Shown here one piece after another: positions 17,973 through 25,906 of a DNA stretch of 64,000 nt. The translations under genes were made by a program, and so were the position numbers. Source of the DNA: an uncultured Desulfuromonas sp. Lineage in GTDB: Bacteria; Desulfobacterota; Desulfuromonadia; Desulfuromonadales; Desulfuromonadaceae. Position 1 is the first letter of the stretch; each line of letters opens with the position of its first letter. A model generated the notes under the pieces. That model was not told where the DNA came from, searched no databases, and worked only from the letters and a program-made list of their open reading frames with translations. Where the stretch lies: the NCBI RefSeq assembly GCF_963678835.1, contig NZ_OY787469.1:1240001-1304000 (forward strand), read 5' to 3'.

Positions 17973-18452
17973 ATGACTTTTCTGAAAAACATAGCGTTAA
18001 GCGTCTTGCTGTTTTTTATCTTAACCTCTCCAGCATATGCGCATAATCCTGGTGCCGTAGCTTTAGCAGGTATAATAATATTGCTTTTAGCGACATTTTT
18101 TTCAGCATTAGTTAAGTATTTTATCGTAAGAAATATAACAAAATCGATAAAGAATAATGAAATAATAAAATATTGCATAATTTCTTTTGTCGAATTTGTA
18201 CTAATCGTTATTTCTTTATCAATAATAGTGGAGTTGCAGGCGTTTGATCATATATTTGTGATTTTTTTTGTTGCAACATTACTATATTTGTTGCCAGCAT
18301 CACTTCTTAATAATCTTCTCATAAGTGAAGGCTGCAGCAATTCTAAATTGAAGAAATGGTCGAATCTGTTACTGCTCTCACTGGTCTTTCCATTAGTGTC
18401 AACCCTCTGCTCCATATTCGGCCTTTCTAGTTTAACTCTTTGGTTTTATTAA
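17973..18452 (+). CDS. Small integral membrane protein of unknown function
   Basis: The 159-aa product has an N-terminal signal-like segment (residues 1-23, ending SPAYA|H) and four further hydrophobic segments at about residues 28-50, 70-90, 96-115 and 130-155. It is AT-rich, like the other acquired genes here. No good ribosome binding site precedes ATG 17973, which weakens the case. I do not recognise the family. Confidence 0.5.
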   Translation: MTFLKNIALSVLLFFILTSPAYAHNPGAVALAGIIILLLATFFSALVKYFIVRNITKSIKNNEIIKYCIISFVEFVLIVISLSIIVELQAFDHIFVIFFVATLLYLLPASLLNNLLISEGCSNSKLKKWSNLLLLSLVFPLVSTLCSIFGLSSLTLWFY

Positions 18453-18613
18453 TTTTTTAGGTGTTGTGACGATGGAATGTATAACTAGGCGCTGCAAGGG
18501 ACTGGCGGGCAGCGCGGTTTTTCGGAATCCTGACTTACTGCTTAAATCTCAGGTAAATTAAAGCACAGTGCTGCAAATCCGGAAAGAATAGGGGATATTC
18601 TTGCTTGGAATTC

Positions 18614-18662
18614 TGGGGACAGTATAAAAGGGCTTAAACTAGCGCCATTCTATTCTGTCCCC
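18614..18662. repeat. REP-like palindrome next to a RAYT fragment
   Basis: GGGGACAGTATAAAAGG pairs with the inverted CCATTCTATTCTGTCCCC across TTAAACTAG. This is a short form of the ends of the 15037 and 17428 elements. It sits 10 bases before the RAYT fragment, the usual place of a REP with its transposase. Confidence 0.75.
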
Positions 18663-18672
18663 AGATTATCTT

Positions 18673-18927
18673 TGGAGCAGTGCGCGTGCGCACCTTTCAG
18701 GGCAAGATGATGATTTGGTCAAGGTGCAGCCATTGCTTGAAATGGTCGGTAACTGGCATAATTTCCTTTCGCCTCTATCCGAGCCTGAACGAGAGATGAT
18801 ACAAAAGCACGAAAGAACGGGAAGGCCACTCGGTAAAGCGTCTTTTGTTGAACATTTGGAGCAAGAGACTGGCCGGATGCTTCGCCCGCAAAAGCCTGGA
18901 CCGAAAAAGAAAAAAATTGAGAATTGA
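18673..18927 (+). pseudogene. C-terminal fragment of a RAYT (REP-associated tyrosine transposase)
   Basis: The frame reads WSSARAHLSGQDDDLVKVQP and, later, ERTGRPLGKASFVEHLEQET and GRMLRPQKPGPKKKK. This is the typical last ~85 residues of an IS200/Y1-like RAYT. The catalytic HUH domain and the start codon are missing. It differs in sequence from the RAYT family at 61.3 kb and is probably the former partner of the GGGGACAGTATAGAATGG repeats. The flanks 18453-18613 and 18928-19002 show no gene. Confidence 0.8.
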
Positions 18928-19002
18928 GTATACTGCCCCTTGAATGGGCGAGCCAAGCATGGTCATTTTCACCAAGCTAAAAGGAGCTTGCCCTGTTAAT
19001 TG

Positions 19003-19075
19003 CCGCTCTCTCAATGATATCCTCTTCTACCAACCCGCTAAAGCCCAACTGAATCAAATTGTTGTTGCCTTCTCT
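19003..19075 (-). pseudogene. Second short fragment of the MocR 3' end
   Basis: CTCTTCTACCAACCCGCTAA and GCCCAACTGAATCAAATTGT match codons near the end of the regulator gene (19625-19668). Only about 70 bases are left. Confidence 0.6.
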
Positions 19076-19196
19076 GCCCCTAGAACTCTCAATGGAATCT
19101 GATTAGTGATTCATGCCACAAAGCAAAGAATGTAAGTGTGATAGGCTCTGGAGTTGTTTTGCTTTTTTGCTTTCCAGATGAGAACATCAAAGACTC

Positions 19197-19481
19197 ATGA
19201 TAACTCCCGGTCGCTTATTTTCGCTTGTGTTGGGTGCTGTGTACATTGGGTATGTCTGGCTGAATCCGTCTGAACCTTATTACATAAGGGTCATGCCTGA
19301 TTGGTATGGGGTGGTTTTACTTGTGGTTTTTGCTTTGTTAATCCTTTGGTTTCCAGAAGACGCCGCGTCGTATACCGGAGGAGGGATATGCCGAACCACA
19401 AATCCGGGGTGTCTCTCTTTTTTTGTCTGGGTTCTTTTCCTTGCCCCTTTTGTTCACTGGTTGTGGCGGCATTTGTTTTAG
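19197..19481 (+). CDS. Small two- or three-TM membrane protein
   Basis: The 94-aa protein has hydrophobic segments at residues 5-20 (FSLVLGAVYIGYVWL), 37-52 (VVLLVVFALLILWF) and 73-90 (LSFFVWVLFLAPFVHWLW). Between the last two lies TGGGICRTTNPGC. It has a weak ribosome binding site. The even hydrophobic pattern suggests a real inner-membrane protein, but I do not recognise it. Confidence 0.5.
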   Translation: MITPGRLFSLVLGAVYIGYVWLNPSEPYYIRVMPDWYGVVLLVVFALLILWFPEDAASYTGGGICRTTNPGCLSFFVWVLFLAPFVHWLWRHLF

Positions 19482-19585
19482 AATGCGCTGCCAAGCGTTT
19501 TTCCAGTAATATTAAAGTCCGACCTTGTCCGCCTTAGCCTGTGGTTGATAATTGATGCACGAAAAAAATGGCTGGGAATATTTTT

Positions 19586-21016
19586 TTAAAACCACGCCTT
19601 ACACAGCAGCAATACTCCCTCAACAATCTCCTCTTCTTCCAACCCACTAAACCCCAACTGAATCAAACTGTCCGCTGCCTTTTCCGGCTGCAACCAATAT
19701 TGCCGGGTCGGATAAACCTTGACCTGATGCGCGGCGGCTTTTTGGATTAAATCCTCCTGCGGCGTTTTATCCAGAACTTCGACAAGCAAATGCAACCCGC
19801 CACCCGCGCCATAAACCTTGACGCGCTCGCCCATCATTTCACGAATCGCCCGGACTAAAACATCGTGCCTTCTCTTATTCTGTAAGCACATTTTTCGTAA
19901 ATGCTTTTCCCAATGCCCCTGGGCCATGAACAGGGTCATCACCTGCTGTTGTAACCACGGAACGCTGGGATTATAACGGGAAAATGTCGTCTGGTATTTG
20001 GCCAGAAGACGTTGTGGGAAAATGAGGTAGCTTGTCCGCAACGCCGGCGACAGGGCTTTGGAAAAGGTGCCGAGATAAATTACCCGCCCGTGCCGATCAA
20101 TGGATTGCAGTGCGGGGATGGGGCGTGTGTGGTAACGCAGCTCGCTGTCGTAATCATCTTCGAGGATGATGCCATCCACCTGTTCCGCCCAGCGTAACAA
20201 CTCCATGCGCTGATTGATCGGCATGACGCAGCCGGTGGGGAATTGATGCGATGGCGTGATGTACGCCATCTTGGCGGGGCTGTGTTGTAGATCGTCAAGA
20301 CTGATTCCCGACGCGTTGACCGGTATGGGCGCGATGGTATAACCATGATTTTGAAACACGATGCGAGTGAAGTCATAGCCCGGATCTTCCATGGCCAGAA
20401 TGCGGTTGTCGTCACTGAACAAGGTGCAGATGAGGCCGAGAGCATCCTGCAGGCCGTTGCACAACACAACTTGATCCGGCGTGCAGACGATGCCGCGTGA
20501 ATCATGCAGATAATCGATCAGTTCACGGCGCAGCGCCAACTCGCCTTGCTTGTCGCCATAGGCGCAAATGTTTTCCGACTCAAAAGAGGTCAGAGCTTCG
20601 GCGGTTAAGCGTCGCCAGATCTGGCGGGGAAATGATTCCGGCGGCAGGTTGCCGTATTGAAAATCAAATGTGTAGCTCGTGCTTTTTTCTTGTGATTGGC
20701 TCGGCTGAGCCTGTTGTTCCTGTCGTCCTGAGTTGGCAATTCGGGCCATGGTTTTGTACGGACGATCCAGCACGGTCTCCTGAATATCCTGCACGATAAA
20801 ACCGCATCCTTGTTTACTGACGGCATAGCCTTCAATGCATAGCTGCCCATAGGCGTTTTCAACCGTATTGCGGCTGATGCACAGTTCTTTCGCCAACACG
20901 CGCATGGCGGGCAAACGTTTTCCTTGGCTCCATTCTCCGGCAATAATCTTCTGTTTCAGTTGCTCGTAAAGCTGTTGATAGAGCGGTTCTTTGTGGTTTA
21001 GGTTGAGATAGATCAT
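19586..21016 (-). CDS. MocR/PdxR-family regulator (GntR HTH fused to aminotransferase-like domain)
   Basis: The 476-aa protein has an N-terminal GntR winged helix (residues 1-70, EPLYQQLYEQLKQKIIAGEW, then ISRNTVENAYGQL) and a PLP-dependent fold-type I aminotransferase-like domain (about 115-476, with ALEDPGYD, a D-D-Y-D-S-E-L-R segment, and YLGTFSKALSPALR, whose Lys is the PLP site). Such proteins bind PLP and control vitamin B6, GABA or related genes. ATG 21016 is preceded by GGAG; the longer open frame to 21253 would cross the divergent gene's leader. It is divergent to a split-barrel flavoprotein gene with a palindrome between them, so that gene is its likely target. Fragments of its 3' end are duplicated at 15711-15950 and 19003-19075. 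Confidence 0.9.
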   Translation of the reverse strand: MIYLNLNHKEPLYQQLYEQLKQKIIAGEWSQGKRLPAMRVLAKELCISRNTVENAYGQLCIEGYAVSKQGCGFIVQDIQETVLDRPYKTMARIANSGRQEQQAQPSQSQEKSTSYTFDFQYGNLPPESFPRQIWRRLTAEALTSFESENICAYGDKQGELALRRELIDYLHDSRGIVCTPDQVVLCNGLQDALGLICTLFSDDNRILAMEDPGYDFTRIVFQNHGYTIAPIPVNASGISLDDLQHSPAKMAYITPSHQFPTGCVMPINQRMELLRWAEQVDGIILEDDYDSELRYHTRPIPALQSIDRHGRVIYLGTFSKALSPALRTSYLIFPQRLLAKYQTTFSRYNPSVPWLQQQVMTLFMAQGHWEKHLRKMCLQNKRRHDVLVRAIREMMGERVKVYGAGGGLHLLVEVLDKTPQEDLIQKAAAHQVKVYPTRQYWLQPEKAADSLIQLGFSGLEEEEIVEGVLLLCKAWF

Positions 21017-21060
21017 GACGACTCCATGGAAATTGTCCCTATAAAATATCTCAAAACTGG

Positions 21061-21074
21061 CACTTTTTAAAGTG
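21061..21074. promoter_or_regulatory. Palindrome CACTTTTTAAAGTG, candidate MocR operator
   Basis: A perfect 14-bp palindrome midway between the divergent MocR-type gene (start 21016) and the split-barrel gene (start 21156). The position suits an autoregulatory and target operator; binding is inferred. Confidence 0.5.
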
Positions 21075-21155
21075 ACAATTGTGCAATAGGATTCACAGGA
21101 AATCGTAGTGATATTTATTCCCGAACTTTGCTTAAACCCAAAAGGAGGAGTGGAC

Positions 21156-21629
21156 ATGCGTAGAAAAGATTTGAAAATTTCATCCACAGAAGAAATCGAA
21201 GCGATTATCAAGCAATCCAACGTCTGTCGTCTGGGGCTGTGTGACGGTGACACACCCTATGTGGTGCCGTTGAATTTTGGCTATGAGGATGGGAAGTTTT
21301 ATTTTCATTCAGCGGCTGCGGGCCGTAAGGTCGATCTGCTCAAGGCCAATCCCAAGGTCTGCCTGGAATTCGACATGGACCTCGGTATGATCACCGATGA
21401 AAAAGCCTGCAACTGGGGCATTCGCTACAAAAGCGTGATCGTCACCGGTCGTGCAACCGTGTTGAACACGCTTGAGGAGAAGGTGCAGGCGCTGAATATT
21501 ATTATGAAAAACTATACGGAGGATGCCTATACTTTTCCCGAAAAAGTCGTAGGAAGCACCTTTGTTTTTGTTGTCGATGCTCAGGAGATTTCAGGCAAGC
21601 AAACCGATGAATCGACGATTGTCGATTGA
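21156..21629 (+). CDS. Pyridoxamine 5'-phosphate oxidase-like FMN-binding split-barrel protein (NimA-like)
   Basis: The 157-aa protein starts MRRKDLKISSTEEIEAIIKQ and shows the split-barrel pattern VCRLGLCDGDTPYVVPLNFG, then FYFHSAAAGRKVDLLKANP, as in NimA-type and PNPOx-like flavoproteins. These bind FMN and act as reductases or oxidases on small molecules. AAAGGAGGAG gives a very strong ribosome site for ATG 21156, so the longer frame from 21108 is unlikely. It is controlled, by position, by the divergent MocR regulator, a common arrangement for this pair. The substrate is not evident. Confidence 0.85.
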   Translation: MRRKDLKISSTEEIEAIIKQSNVCRLGLCDGDTPYVVPLNFGYEDGKFYFHSAAAGRKVDLLKANPKVCLEFDMDLGMITDEKACNWGIRYKSVIVTGRATVLNTLEEKVQALNIIMKNYTEDAYTFPEKVVGSTFVFVVDAQEISGKQTDESTIVD

Positions 21630-21776
21630 TAAATGAAAATGTTTCCCCGTTTTCTCCTTTCTCTATCTTTTGATGTCTAATATAGTCGTCAACGAGTTGC
21701 ATTGACGCCATTGACGGGCGCAACGTTTTGCCCGTCTTTGTTTGTCGTTCCTGACGGTAGAAAGGAAACATGGAAC

Positions 21777-22391
21777 ATGTTTAGCTCTGAGTTTTTGCTG
21801 ACGTCACTTGTCGTGGTTTTAATACCGGGGACTGGTGTTATTTACACCATTTCAACGGGGCTTTTTCATAGCCGGCGTGCGAGCATCGCCGCGGCATGTG
21901 GCTGTACAGCAGGGATCGTTCCTCATTTAACGGCGAGTATCTTGGGACTGTCAGCGATCCTTCATATGAGTGCTGTCGCGTTTCAGGCGGTAAAGTATGC
22001 CGGGGTTCTCTATCTGCTGTATCTTTCATGGTCGATGTGGCGGGAGACGGGTTTGCTACAGGTCAATGCCCCGGAATCGGCCAGGAGTTTGCGGCATGTG
22101 GCCATCAAAGGATTTCTGATTAATATTCTGAATCCCAAACTGTCGATATTTTTTCTGGCGTTCCTGCCGCTGTTTGTTTCACCGGATAGCGCATCCCCTG
22201 CGCTGCAGATGTTAATCCTCAGTGGTCTTTTTATGCTCATGACGTTGGTTGTTTTCATCCTGTACGGACTCCTGGCGACGTCCGTGCGCAGATATATCGT
22301 CAATTCCTCAAAGATTACGAGTTTTCTGCAGAAATCATTCGCGGCTATTTTTGCCGCCCTTGGTTTAAAGCTGGCTTTGACCGAGCGATAG
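21777..22391 (+). CDS. LysE/RhtB-family amino-acid exporter
   Basis: The 204-aa membrane protein has about six hydrophobic segments. The family signature is near the start: LVVVLIPGTGVIYTISTGL (the P-G-P-x-x-x-Y type motif, here P-G-T-G-V-I-Y) with SRRASIAAACGCTAGI, and later ILNPKLSIFFLAFLPLFV. The family exports amino acids or homoserine lactones across the inner membrane. ATG 21777 is preceded by AAAGGAA; the upstream in-frame ATG at 21702 has no good site. It lies 147 bases after the flavoprotein gene and may share its transcript. Confidence 0.88.
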   Translation: MFSSEFLLTSLVVVLIPGTGVIYTISTGLFHSRRASIAAACGCTAGIVPHLTASILGLSAILHMSAVAFQAVKYAGVLYLLYLSWSMWRETGLLQVNAPESARSLRHVAIKGFLINILNPKLSIFFLAFLPLFVSPDSASPALQMLILSGLFMLMTLVVFILYGLLATSVRRYIVNSSKITSFLQKSFAAIFAALGLKLALTER

Positions 22392-22438
22392 CAGGTGATT
22401 GAAAAATGCTTGCGAGGTGAAAACTAAGGAGAAAAGCC

Positions 22439-22903
22439 ATGGTCATTCGTTCCGCACAACTTTCCGACACGCAAAAAATCGCGGCAACGCACAAAGCCTC
22501 GATTGAAGGGCTTTGTGCGAATTCTTATGATGCGCAATCGATTGCCGGTTGGGTGGCAATCCTGTCACCTGCGATCTATGAAAGTGCCATAGAGGATAAG
22601 GTCATGATTGTGGCGGAAGAACAGGGTGACATCCTTGGTCTGGGTATTCTCGATATCGAACAAGCAATCATCGGAGCGGTTTATATCCATCCGAAAGCCA
22701 AAGGTACAGGATGTGGTTGGAAGCTCTTGTCGGAATTGGAAGCAATTGCCTTGAAAAACAAGGTCACTGAGCTGACCCTCTTCTCGACAATCAACGCGTT
22801 GGGTTTTTACCAACGCCATGGATATGTCAGCATAGAAAAAGCCTTCCATAAACTACCCAACGACGTAAAGCTGGAGTGCGTCAAAATGCACAAGGTGCTC
22901 TAG
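22439..22903 (+). CDS. GNAT-family N-acetyltransferase
   Basis: The 154-aa protein has the GNAT acetyl-CoA loop AVYIHPKAKGTGCGWKLLSE (about residues 80-100, a K-x-x-G-x-G core) and the later ALGFYQRHGYV strand and loop. It transfers an acetyl group from acetyl-CoA to an amine that cannot be told from sequence. AAGGAG lies ahead of ATG 22439. It follows the LysE gene by 47 bases, so the two are likely an operon. Confidence 0.88.
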   Translation: MVIRSAQLSDTQKIAATHKASIEGLCANSYDAQSIAGWVAILSPAIYESAIEDKVMIVAEEQGDILGLGILDIEQAIIGAVYIHPKAKGTGCGWKLLSELEAIALKNKVTELTLFSTINALGFYQRHGYVSIEKAFHKLPNDVKLECVKMHKVL

Positions 22904-22932
22904 GAGCATGGTTTGAATTGAACCATTTGTAA

Positions 22933-22969
22933 TGTCCGCTCTTGTCCGCTTTTGTCTGTGGCTAAAAAA
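22933..22969. repeat. TGTCCGCTCTTGTCCGCTTTTGTCTGTGGC-type short repeat
   Basis: It begins TGTCCGCTCTTGTCCGCTTT and continues with TGTCTGTGGCTAA. Other copies lie at 15598, 15714, 19526 and 24271, always in a gap close to a gene end. A weaker version is at about 26399. Confidence 0.7.
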
Positions 22970-23045
22970 TTGGAGGCCGCAGAATATACCTTTGTAAGGT
23001 GTTTTTTATAAAGCAAAGGCGTGCAAGTCTACTGTTTGATTAAAT

Positions 23046-24143
23046 TCAAAACTGAAGTTGATAACTCGTGCTGCGCCCGCCAGCAGGATCTTTGGCCAAG
23101 ATATGACGGGAAAGCAGGTCGTTGATATCACGCAAGGCGGTATCCTGAGAGCATTTTTCAAGCTTGGCCCATTTTGACGAGGTCAGCTTGTCGGTAAAGC
23201 CATCCAGGAGTCGGTTGAGGATATCCCGTTGCCGGGCATTGAACGGCTCATGCGCATGAGACTCCCAGAAGCGGGCTTTGATCAAAATCGCTTCGAGGGT
23301 TTGTTCGGCGGCTTCAATGGCCCGCTTCAGACAGCCTAAAAACCATTCAACCCATAACGAAATATCGAGATCGCCTTTTTGACAGCGTTCGAGGATGTCG
23401 TAGTACTCTTTACGTTCCTGTTGGATACGGGCCGACATGCTGTAAAAACGCAACGGACTTTGCTCTGAACGCGCCAGTAGCATATCGGCTATCGCACGCG
23501 CCAGGCGACCATTGCCATCGTCAAAAGGATGGATGGTGACGAACCAGAAATGAGCAATGGCCGCCGCAATGACCGGGTCTGTCGGGCTGGGAACATTAAA
23601 CCAAGCGAGGTAGTGCTTCATTTCGCCATCAAGTCGTTCAAAGCTCGGGGCTTCGTAATGGACCGTCTCTTTGCCGAACGCGCCGGAAACAATCTGCATT
23701 GCTCCACTGGACGCATCACGCCACTGGCCAACCTGGATGCGTTGCAGGCCGCTTCGTCCTGTGGGGAATAGGGCTGCATGCCAGCTGTAAAGTCGTTCTT
23801 GATCTAATGGTCGCTGATAGTTTCTGGTGGCATCAAGCATGACTTCCACGATGCCTTCCGCGTTGCGATCAATCGTTACGGATTCTCCGCGATCAATCCC
23901 CATTCTGCGGGCGATGGACGAACGGACCTGCTCGCGGTTAAAGGTTTCACCCTCAATTTCACTGGTTTTTAAAACGTCTTCCGTCAGAATTTGCAGCCCG
24001 GCTTCCTCGCGCAAGGCAAATCCCAATGCGTCCATGCGGCCGAGCAGCCGTCCTTGAAGATGGCGGACTTCGGCGAGGAGAAAAGCCAGCTTTTCCCGAT
24101 CCCAATAAAAATCAGGCCAGTGCTGTTGTTGATGGATATACAT
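23046..24143 (-). CDS. Fic-family protein AMP transferase (class II, self-inhibited)
   Basis: The 365-aa protein has the DUF4172-type N-terminus (HWPDFYWDREKLAFLLAEVR), the inhibitory helix motif TSEIEG (T-x3-E-G), and the Fic active site HPFDDGNGRLAR with catalytic His205. The C-terminal ~100 residues form a winged-helix-like segment (QRDILNRLLDGF, TALRDINDLLSRHILAK). Fic enzymes usually attach AMP to Tyr, Thr or Ser of a target, and the inhibitory Glu keeps class II members off until needed. ATG 24143 is preceded by GGAGG. A 41-bp palindrome lies just upstream. The target is unknown; self-contained Fic proteins of this type often regulate their own gene. Confidence 0.92.
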   Translation of the reverse strand: MYIHQQQHWPDFYWDREKLAFLLAEVRHLQGRLLGRMDALGFALREEAGLQILTEDVLKTSEIEGETFNREQVRSSIARRMGIDRGESVTIDRNAEGIVEVMLDATRNYQRPLDQERLYSWHAALFPTGRSGLQRIQVGQWRDASSGAMQIVSGAFGKETVHYEAPSFERLDGEMKHYLAWFNVPSPTDPVIAAAIAHFWFVTIHPFDDGNGRLARAIADMLLARSEQSPLRFYSMSARIQQERKEYYDILERCQKGDLDISLWVEWFLGCLKRAIEAAEQTLEAILIKARFWESHAHEPFNARQRDILNRLLDGFTDKLTSSKWAKLEKCSQDTALRDINDLLSRHILAKDPAGGRSTSYQLQF

Positions 24144-24192
24144 ATAACCTCCGCATGATATAAGGAGATTGTGCCCCGTATTCTCCGCATTG

Positions 24193-24233
24193 ACAAGCAT
24201 AATCTCTGCATATCGTGCAGTGATTATGCTTGT
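24193..24233. promoter_or_regulatory. 41-bp palindrome upstream of the Fic gene
   Basis: ACAAGCATAATC (24193-24204) pairs with GATTATGCTTGT (24222-24233); inside it CTGCA pairs with TGCAG around TATCG. It ends 50 bases before the Fic start and overlaps a possible -35 (TTGTCA on the minus strand). It is well placed as an operator, perhaps for the winged-helix end of the Fic protein itself. Confidence 0.6.
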
Positions 24234-24270
24234 TGTCGTTAACAAAAGGTCACGATTTTGATGGGTTGCC

Positions 24271-24300
24271 CTTGTCCGCTCTTGTCTGTGGCAAATAATT
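24271..24300. repeat. TGTCCGC...TGTCTGTGGC short repeat
   Basis: CTTGTCCGCTCTTGTCTGTG followed by GCAAATAATT; the same family as 22933-22969. Confidence 0.65.
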
Positions 24301-24348
24301 TCTTTAACCCGCGCTGATTCTTGAAAATGAGGTCATGGCTGTTACGCT

Positions 24349-24710
24349 ATGGCAACTCGAAACGAAGTCTATAAATGTGCAACATGCGGCAATGCTTTCG
24401 CTATTTTGACGGGTGGGCAGGGTGAGCTTGTTTGCTGTGGCGCTCCTATGGAACGGATGGTGCCCATGAGAAGCATGTTCCCATGATTGTGGGTATCCTT
24501 GACGACATTGAGGTTTCCGTGGGGGGCGTTGCACATCCCATGCAGCCTGAGCATTATATTGAGTGGATTGAGCTGCTGACGGATCGTGTCAGTTATCGAG
24601 AATTCCTGAAATCCGGAGACACACCCGATGTCAACTTTTCAGTAGACACCGAGGACGTTACTGCGCGTGTTTATTGCAACCTGCATGGGCTATGGAAAAG
24701 TAAGCCCTAA
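24349..24710 (+). pseudogene. dfx: Desulfoferrodoxin (superoxide reductase) with a frameshift
   Basis: The first frame (24349-24486) reads [20 protein letters not shown] and then [13 protein letters not shown], the Center I rubredoxin-like domain with Cys10, Cys13, Cys29 and Cys30. The second frame carries Center [24 protein letters not shown] and YCNLHGLWK, i.e. all the His and Cys ligands of the catalytic iron that reduces superoxide. The two frames differ by one base at about 24450-24465, in the linker. All metal ligands are kept, so this is a recent mutation, a programmed event or a sequencing error. The upstream repeat ends 48 bases earlier. Anaerobes use this enzyme to reduce superoxide without releasing O2. 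Confidence 0.85.
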
Positions 24711-24759
24711 GGATAATAACTGCCGTAACAGGTCGCTTTGCCTCTCTGAAGTCTTTACA

Positions 24760-24796
24760 ACGGGGGAACCGAGAAAATCGGTTCCCCCGTTTTTTT
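24760..24796 (+). terminator. Rho-independent terminator after dfx
   Basis: ACGGGGGAACCGA (24760-24772) pairs perfectly with TCGGTTCCCCCGT (24778-24790) around GAAAA, then six more T. Confidence 0.92.
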
Positions 24797-24827
24797 ATCA
24801 GAGCACTGAGCCATTTGTTTTTGCCTA

Positions 24828-24860
24828 TTTTAAAAATGAATGATATGTTCATTTTTAAAA
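24828..24860. promoter_or_regulatory. Perfect inverted repeat, TetR-type operator
   Basis: TTTTAAAAATGAA and TTCATTTTTAAAA (13-bp arms) surround TGATATG, 22 bases before the TetR-family start. Symmetry, length and position are those of an autoregulatory operator. Confidence 0.75.
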
Positions 24861-24882
24861 GTTAAGCAGAGGGAGGCATGTC

Positions 24883-25515
24883 ATGGTTCAGGTTTTAAAA
24901 GATCATGTGAAGCAACAGATTTCCAAAGTGGCAGAGCAATTATTTGCCCGCGTCGGCTATCAGAAAGCCACCATGGGCATGATTGCCGAGGAAGCCGGGG
25001 TGGCCACTGGAACGATTTATAAATACTACACAAACAAGCAGGCGCTGTTTGAGTCGATCATCACCGAGGCGTTTGTCGCGGAGTTTAAACAACTGACGCA
25101 CAAGCGGGTGGCTTCGTTGATTGATCCTTCACAGACGAAAGAGTCCGTGTCCATCGACAGCGGGGCGGCAGGCCAGTTGTTGCGCTTTTGGATCGACAAT
25201 CGTCTGAAAGTGATCATCCTTCTAGCGCGTGCCGAAGGATCGCGTTACGCATCCTTTGAGCACGACTACATTCAGGCCATGACCCAACAGGCGCTGATCC
25301 ATCTTCCCCTGACGCACCCCAACTTTAACGACAGCAAAATTTTTCGTTTTGTCTTCAATGCGCGACTGGTGGACACCGTGAAAGGAATTGTGTCCATCTT
25401 GGAGACCTTCGATCAGGAGCAGGACATCCGAGATGCCTTTGCTTTGGGGTGGACCTATCATTTTGCCGGAATCAATGCTGTGATTACCCACTGCAGCCAG
25501 GGAGGAGAGCAATGA
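24883..25515 (+). CDS. TetR/AcrR-family transcriptional regulator
   Basis: The 210-aa protein has the TetR N-terminal helix-turn-helix (residues 10-60: AEQLFARVGYQKATMGMIAE then EAGVATGTIYKYYTNKQALF). The C-terminal ligand domain is unassigned. AGGGAGG precedes the start at 24883. The perfect operator just upstream suggests it represses itself. The last base positions overlap the next start (ATGA at 25512-25515), so the next gene is co-translated. Confidence 0.92.
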   Translation: MVQVLKDHVKQQISKVAEQLFARVGYQKATMGMIAEEAGVATGTIYKYYTNKQALFESIITEAFVAEFKQLTHKRVASLIDPSQTKESVSIDSGAAGQLLRFWIDNRLKVIILLARAEGSRYASFEHDYIQAMTQQALIHLPLTHPNFNDSKIFRFVFNARLVDTVKGIVSILETFDQEQDIRDAFALGWTYHFAGINAVITHCSQGGEQ

Positions 25516-25871
25516 GTCTGTTCAGCGTCATCTGCGAAGCAAAGATACAGGACTGGTTTAAAAAGAAACAGGCCGGGGAGGCCAAGCCCGTTGAAAATCA
25601 AGTGACCATAGATCAGATCAAATCCTCAGAAACCTATCTGCTGGAGGATATTCTGCGGCTCATCGAACAAGCACATTTGTCAGATTGCAACACACGAGAA
25701 ATTATGTTGCAAAAAGCGAAAGAAATGGAGATTCAATTGTTGATGAGCCTTGAAAATGAAGGCTATACACTTATGGCACAAATGACAGCAGAAACAATTC
25801 GCCAGCATAAGGCCGAAAACGCCGGTAAAGATGAACACGGATTGTCGCGTTGTGATAACGAAAAAGAATAG
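25512..25871 (+). CDS. Small cytoplasmic protein co-translated with TetR
   Basis: The 119-aa product begins MSLFSVICEAKIQDWFKKKQ. The first residues are like the start of DUF1992 (DnaJ C28-type) proteins, M-x-x-F-x-x-I-x-E-x-K-I, but the rest is different, so the family is uncertain. The middle is helical (TYLLEDILRLIEQAHL) and ends charged. GGAGGAG precedes ATG 25512, which overlaps the TetR stop. It may be part of the same regulatory unit; function unknown. Confidence 0.65.
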   Translation: MSLFSVICEAKIQDWFKKKQAGEAKPVENQVTIDQIKSSETYLLEDILRLIEQAHLSDCNTREIMLQKAKEMEIQLLMSLENEGYTLMAQMTAETIRQHKAENAGKDEHGLSRCDNEKE

Positions 25872-25906
25872 GCCTCGTTTATTCAGGAGAATGTGCTCAA
25901 TGCACC

